Source: Pseudomonadota bacterium (lineage in GTDB: Bacteria; Desulfobacterota; Syntrophia; Syntrophales; UBA5619). From it: a stretch of DNA of 24,459 bases. The stretch spans positions 1-24,459 of the forward strand of contig JAHJXP010000139.1 of the NCBI GenBank assembly GCA_018827585.1, in the 5' to 3' direction. The position numbers and the translations under genes are program-made. Position 1 is the first letter of the stretch; the number at the start of each line of letters is the position of its first letter. Below, piece by piece: positions 22,687 through 24,459 of this stretch. Under the pieces are notes generated by a model. That model ran no database searches. It was given only the letters and a program-made list of their open reading frames with translations, and was not told the DNA's origin.

Positions 22687-22715
22687 TTGACAAGCAAAAA
22701 AGACTCCCTTATAGT
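22687..22715 (+). promoter_or_regulatory. Sigma70-like promoter of the dsrC-like/dsrM-like/dsrK-like operon
   Basis: TTGACA at 22687-22692, a 17-base spacer and TATAGT at 22710-22715 make a near-consensus promoter. The predicted transcript starts around 22722, about 38 bases before the dsrC-like start codon. Confidence 0.72.
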
Positions 22716-22759
22716 TAACATCTTGAAAGCTAAGTCTTATCCAAATAAGGAGGTGGCCA

Positions 22760-23071
22760 TTGGAAGCACAAGTCCTTAATCCAGAAAGCTTAGACAACGA
22801 TGGATTCCTGAGTGAGATTTCTAATTGGACTCGCGAAATGGCCCACGAGCTGGCGCGGCGCAACGACCTGGGGCCTTTAACCGAGGATCACTGGAGAATC
22901 ATCGAGTACGTGCGTGACTACTACCTCAAACATGGGGAAGGACCGCCCATTGTTAAAATCGGCAAAGCTACAGGGTTCACCGCCGGTGAAATCTGCTCCA
23001 TGTTTCCTTGTGGTGTCGCCCGAGGGGCTTATCGACTGGCCGGATTACCGAGACCGAGCGGCTGTCTCTAG
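22760..23071 (+). CDS. DsrC/TusE-family protein with CysA but no CysB
   Basis: This is a 103-residue small sulfur-carrier-like protein. It follows the DsrC pattern throughout: an early DGF motif, IIEYVRDYYLKHG in the helical core, and the flexible C-terminal arm AGLPRPSGCL. The penultimate Cys (C102, CysA), which carries sulfur in DsrC, is intact. The second redox Cys eleven residues earlier (CysB in canonical GAC-K-AGLPKPTGC) is Tyr91 here. Two cysteines occur instead at C79 and C84, the latter in FPCG where the canonical protein has FPSG. It may thus be TusE-like or use a different disulfide or trisulfide. The start is TTG at 22760: AAGGAGG lies 6 bases upstream and no ATG is available. It heads an operon with DsrM- and DsrK-like proteins. 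Confidence 0.85.
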   Translation: MEAQVLNPESLDNDGFLSEISNWTREMAHELARRNDLGPLTEDHWRIIEYVRDYYLKHGEGPPIVKIGKATGFTAGEICSMFPCGVARGAYRLAGLPRPSGCL

Positions 23072-23144
23072 ATAGGAACTCAGCGGTTTAATCTCCCTGA
23101 GTAAAGTCCCCGAAACCTGCTTCGTTCCCTGCTGCCTTAGGTGC

Positions 23145-23162
23145 CCCGCATCTTGCTGCGGG
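23145..23162 (+). other. Small hairpin between the dsrC-like and dsrM-like genes
   Basis: CCCGCA and TGCGGG form a 6-bp stem with a 6-base loop within the 121-base gap between the two genes. No T-run follows, so complete termination is unlikely. It could protect the dsrC-like message or tune its level relative to the membrane proteins. Confidence 0.4.
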
Positions 23163-23192
23163 AAGGTTCATTAATTATTTTGGAGGTCCCAA

Positions 23193-23894
23193 GTGAATAC
23201 CTTTAAGTTCATCGTTGGCGCAATACTGCCCTATGTGGTCGTGCCCGCATTTGTTGCTGGAATGAGCTATCGCATCTGGACTTGGTTAAAATCGCCTCAA
23301 CCGGCCAAGATGACCCTTTTTCCCGCGGGCGGTTCGACTTTTCGAGAGGTGCTGGTGGAGGTGCTGTTATTCCCCAGTTTGTTCAGAGGAGATCGAGTTT
23401 TGTGGTTTCTTGCCTGGTTCTTTCACGCCACACTCGCGTTGGTTTTTCTGGGTCATATTCGCGTCTTTACGGGAGCCATCGACCGAATGCTTGAAGCGGC
23501 CGGCATGACGCCCAAGGGGCTCGATTTGATGTCCGGCCTTGTCGGCGGGGCTGCGGGAATCCTTCTCTTGGCAATCGGTTTGTTGCTGCTTTTGCGCCGA
23601 ATTGCCTTGCCAAGAGTGCGCGAGATCACAGGCATCCCCGATGTTCTGGCCACCCTGCTGGTCGTAGTTATAATCGTCACCGGTGATCTGCTCCGATTTT
23701 CTGCGCCCTTCGACCTTGAGCAAACGCGGGTATGGGCAGCGTCTCTGCTCAGTTTCTCGCCGGTAATCCCGACAAATGAAATGTTTCTACTCCACCTTGC
23801 ACTGTCCCAGGTGCTCATCATGTTCATTCCGTTTTCGAAGATCCTTCACTTTGGCGGGATTTTCTTTACCCAAACCTTGATAAAGAGGAGATAG
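23193..23894 (+). CDS. DsrM-like short membrane cytochrome b
   Basis: This is a 233-residue integral membrane protein related to DsrM/NarI-type diheme cytochromes b but about 100 residues shorter than the DsrM encoded divergently. It has about five to six membrane helices. Candidate heme ligands sit in helices: H78 and H88, H201 and H219. The segment PFSKILHFGGIFFTQ near the C-terminus corresponds to PSSKLMHMGGIFLSP in DsrM. It lacks the N-terminal extra helix and the charged C-terminal tail. The GTG start at 23193 has GGAGG 6 bases upstream. It is followed by the DsrK-like gene after one base, so the two products probably form a membrane complex passing electrons between quinone and a cytoplasmic thiol partner. 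Confidence 0.88.
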   Translation: MNTFKFIVGAILPYVVVPAFVAGMSYRIWTWLKSPQPAKMTLFPAGGSTFREVLVEVLLFPSLFRGDRVLWFLAWFFHATLALVFLGHIRVFTGAIDRMLEAAGMTPKGLDLMSGLVGGAAGILLLAIGLLLLLRRIALPRVREITGIPDVLATLLVVVIIVTGDLLRFSAPFDLEQTRVWAASLLSFSPVIPTNEMFLLHLALSQVLIMFIPFSKILHFGGIFFTQTLIKRR

Positions 23895-23895
23895 T

Positions 23896-24459
23896 ATGAC
23901 GAACAAAAGCGCGATGGCGTCTGTTGGTGTGGCTGTCGAAGACAAGCCGGCGATTGGTCCCACAGCTCCACTCCAAAAAGCCCCGGCACTGTCGAGCCCA
24001 TCCAACAAAATCCCGGAGAGCATGACGGAGAATTTAACTGAGGAAGTGATCGGTGCAATTACGGCGATTGAAGAGGGACCCAAAGTTCTCAAACTGTACA
24101 TGGAAATGTGTGCAAGGTGCGGAACCTGCGCAACGCAGTGTCCGGTATACTTTGGGAGTCCGGAGAAGAAATTTAATCCCGTGCTTCGTTCCGACCTGAT
24201 CCGAAGCATTTACAAAAGGCACAAGACCACCAGCGGCAAGATATTTGGCAGTCTGGTCGGGGCAAAGGATTTCAGGACGGCTGATTTAGAAAAATGGGTG
24301 CAGGATGCTTACTCCTGCACGGGTTGCCGCCGATGTGCCACCTTTTGCCCCTTTGGAATTGATAATTCGGTAATCACCCGGAAAATCCGGGGGATCCTGG
24401 ACAAAGCGGGACTGACTCCCGAAACCATGAAGAGGGTCGTGCAGACCTCCCTGCAGACC
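23896..24459 (+). CDS. DsrK-like iron-sulfur protein, N-terminal part
   Basis: The gene starts with ATG at 23896, with GAGGAG 5 bases upstream, one base after the dsrM-like stop, and stays open to the window end (188 codons). Residues 1-60 are a low-complexity Ala/Pro/Ser-rich extension. Two [4Fe-4S] sites follow: CARCGTCATQC (72-82) and CTGCRRCATFCP (141-152), with the connecting segment NPVLRSDLIRSIYKRH matching DsrK (PVLRAELLRSVYRRY). The CCG-type catalytic half expected downstream is outside the window. It is likely the cytoplasmic HdrD/DsrK-type partner of the preceding cytochrome b. Related proteins include TmcB and the DsrK of minimal DsrMK complexes; which group it belongs to cannot be decided here. 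Confidence 0.9.
   Translation, partial: MTNKSAMASVGVAVEDKPAIGPTAPLQKAPALSSPSNKIPESMTENLTEEVIGAITAIEEGPKVLKLYMEMCARCGTCATQCPVYFGSPEKKFNPVLRSDLIRSIYKRHKTTSGKIFGSLVGAKDFRTADLEKWVQDAYSCTGCRRCATFCPFGIDNSVITRKIRGILDKAGLTPETMKRVVQTSLQT

Overview
The window reads as a high-GC, gene-dense bacterial chromosome fragment. It most likely comes from a sulfur-respiring member of the Desulfobacterota (the former Deltaproteobacteria). The main evidence is a complete dsrMKJOP operon, the membrane complex of dissimilatory sulfate/sulfite reducers. A tungsten aldehyde:ferredoxin oxidoreductase and several anaerobe-type dehydrogenases support this. dsrAB is not in the window, so sulfate reduction is inferred and not shown.

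Layout. (1) Positions 3-7000: the 3' part of a TctA-type carboxylate transporter permease runs on the + strand. It converges on a minus-strand catabolic cluster: a D-2-hydroxyacid dehydrogenase, an amidase, a Rossmann/SAF-domain oxidoreductase and two paralogous 3-hydroxyisobutyrate-dehydrogenase-family enzymes. The amidase stop and the next TTG start overlap as TTGA. (2) 7000-10100, visibly more AT-rich: an IS110/IS1111-type insertion sequence with 12-bp inverted repeats and a structured non-coding end, a strong bidirectional terminator, a small Lys-rich winged-helix-like protein, and mscL. (3) 10161-12933: ettA on the minus strand, with a very long hairpin in its leader, divergent from a BASS-like transporter. 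(4) 13096-17447: a minus-strand set of W-AOR, SCP2-like protein, iron alcohol dehydrogenase and a second SCP2-like protein. Palindromic GC-rich repeats separate some of these genes. (5) 17567-22507: dsrMKJOP on the minus strand. (6) 22687-24459: a divergent second set on the + strand, consisting of a DsrC-like protein, a short DsrM-like cytochrome b and a DsrK-like iron-sulfur protein cut by the window end.

How the genes work together. dsrMKJOP would move electrons between the quinone pool or periplasm and cytoplasmic DsrC trisulfide. The divergent dsrC-like/dsrM-like/dsrK-like set looks like a minimal second version of the same module, without periplasmic J/O/P subunits at least as far as the window shows. 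It is paired with a DsrC-like protein in which the CysB position is Tyr while cysteines occur elsewhere. Both operons have near-consensus sigma70 promoters with 17-bp spacers, and two tandem repeats lie between them. This second module is the most promising candidate for something undescribed.
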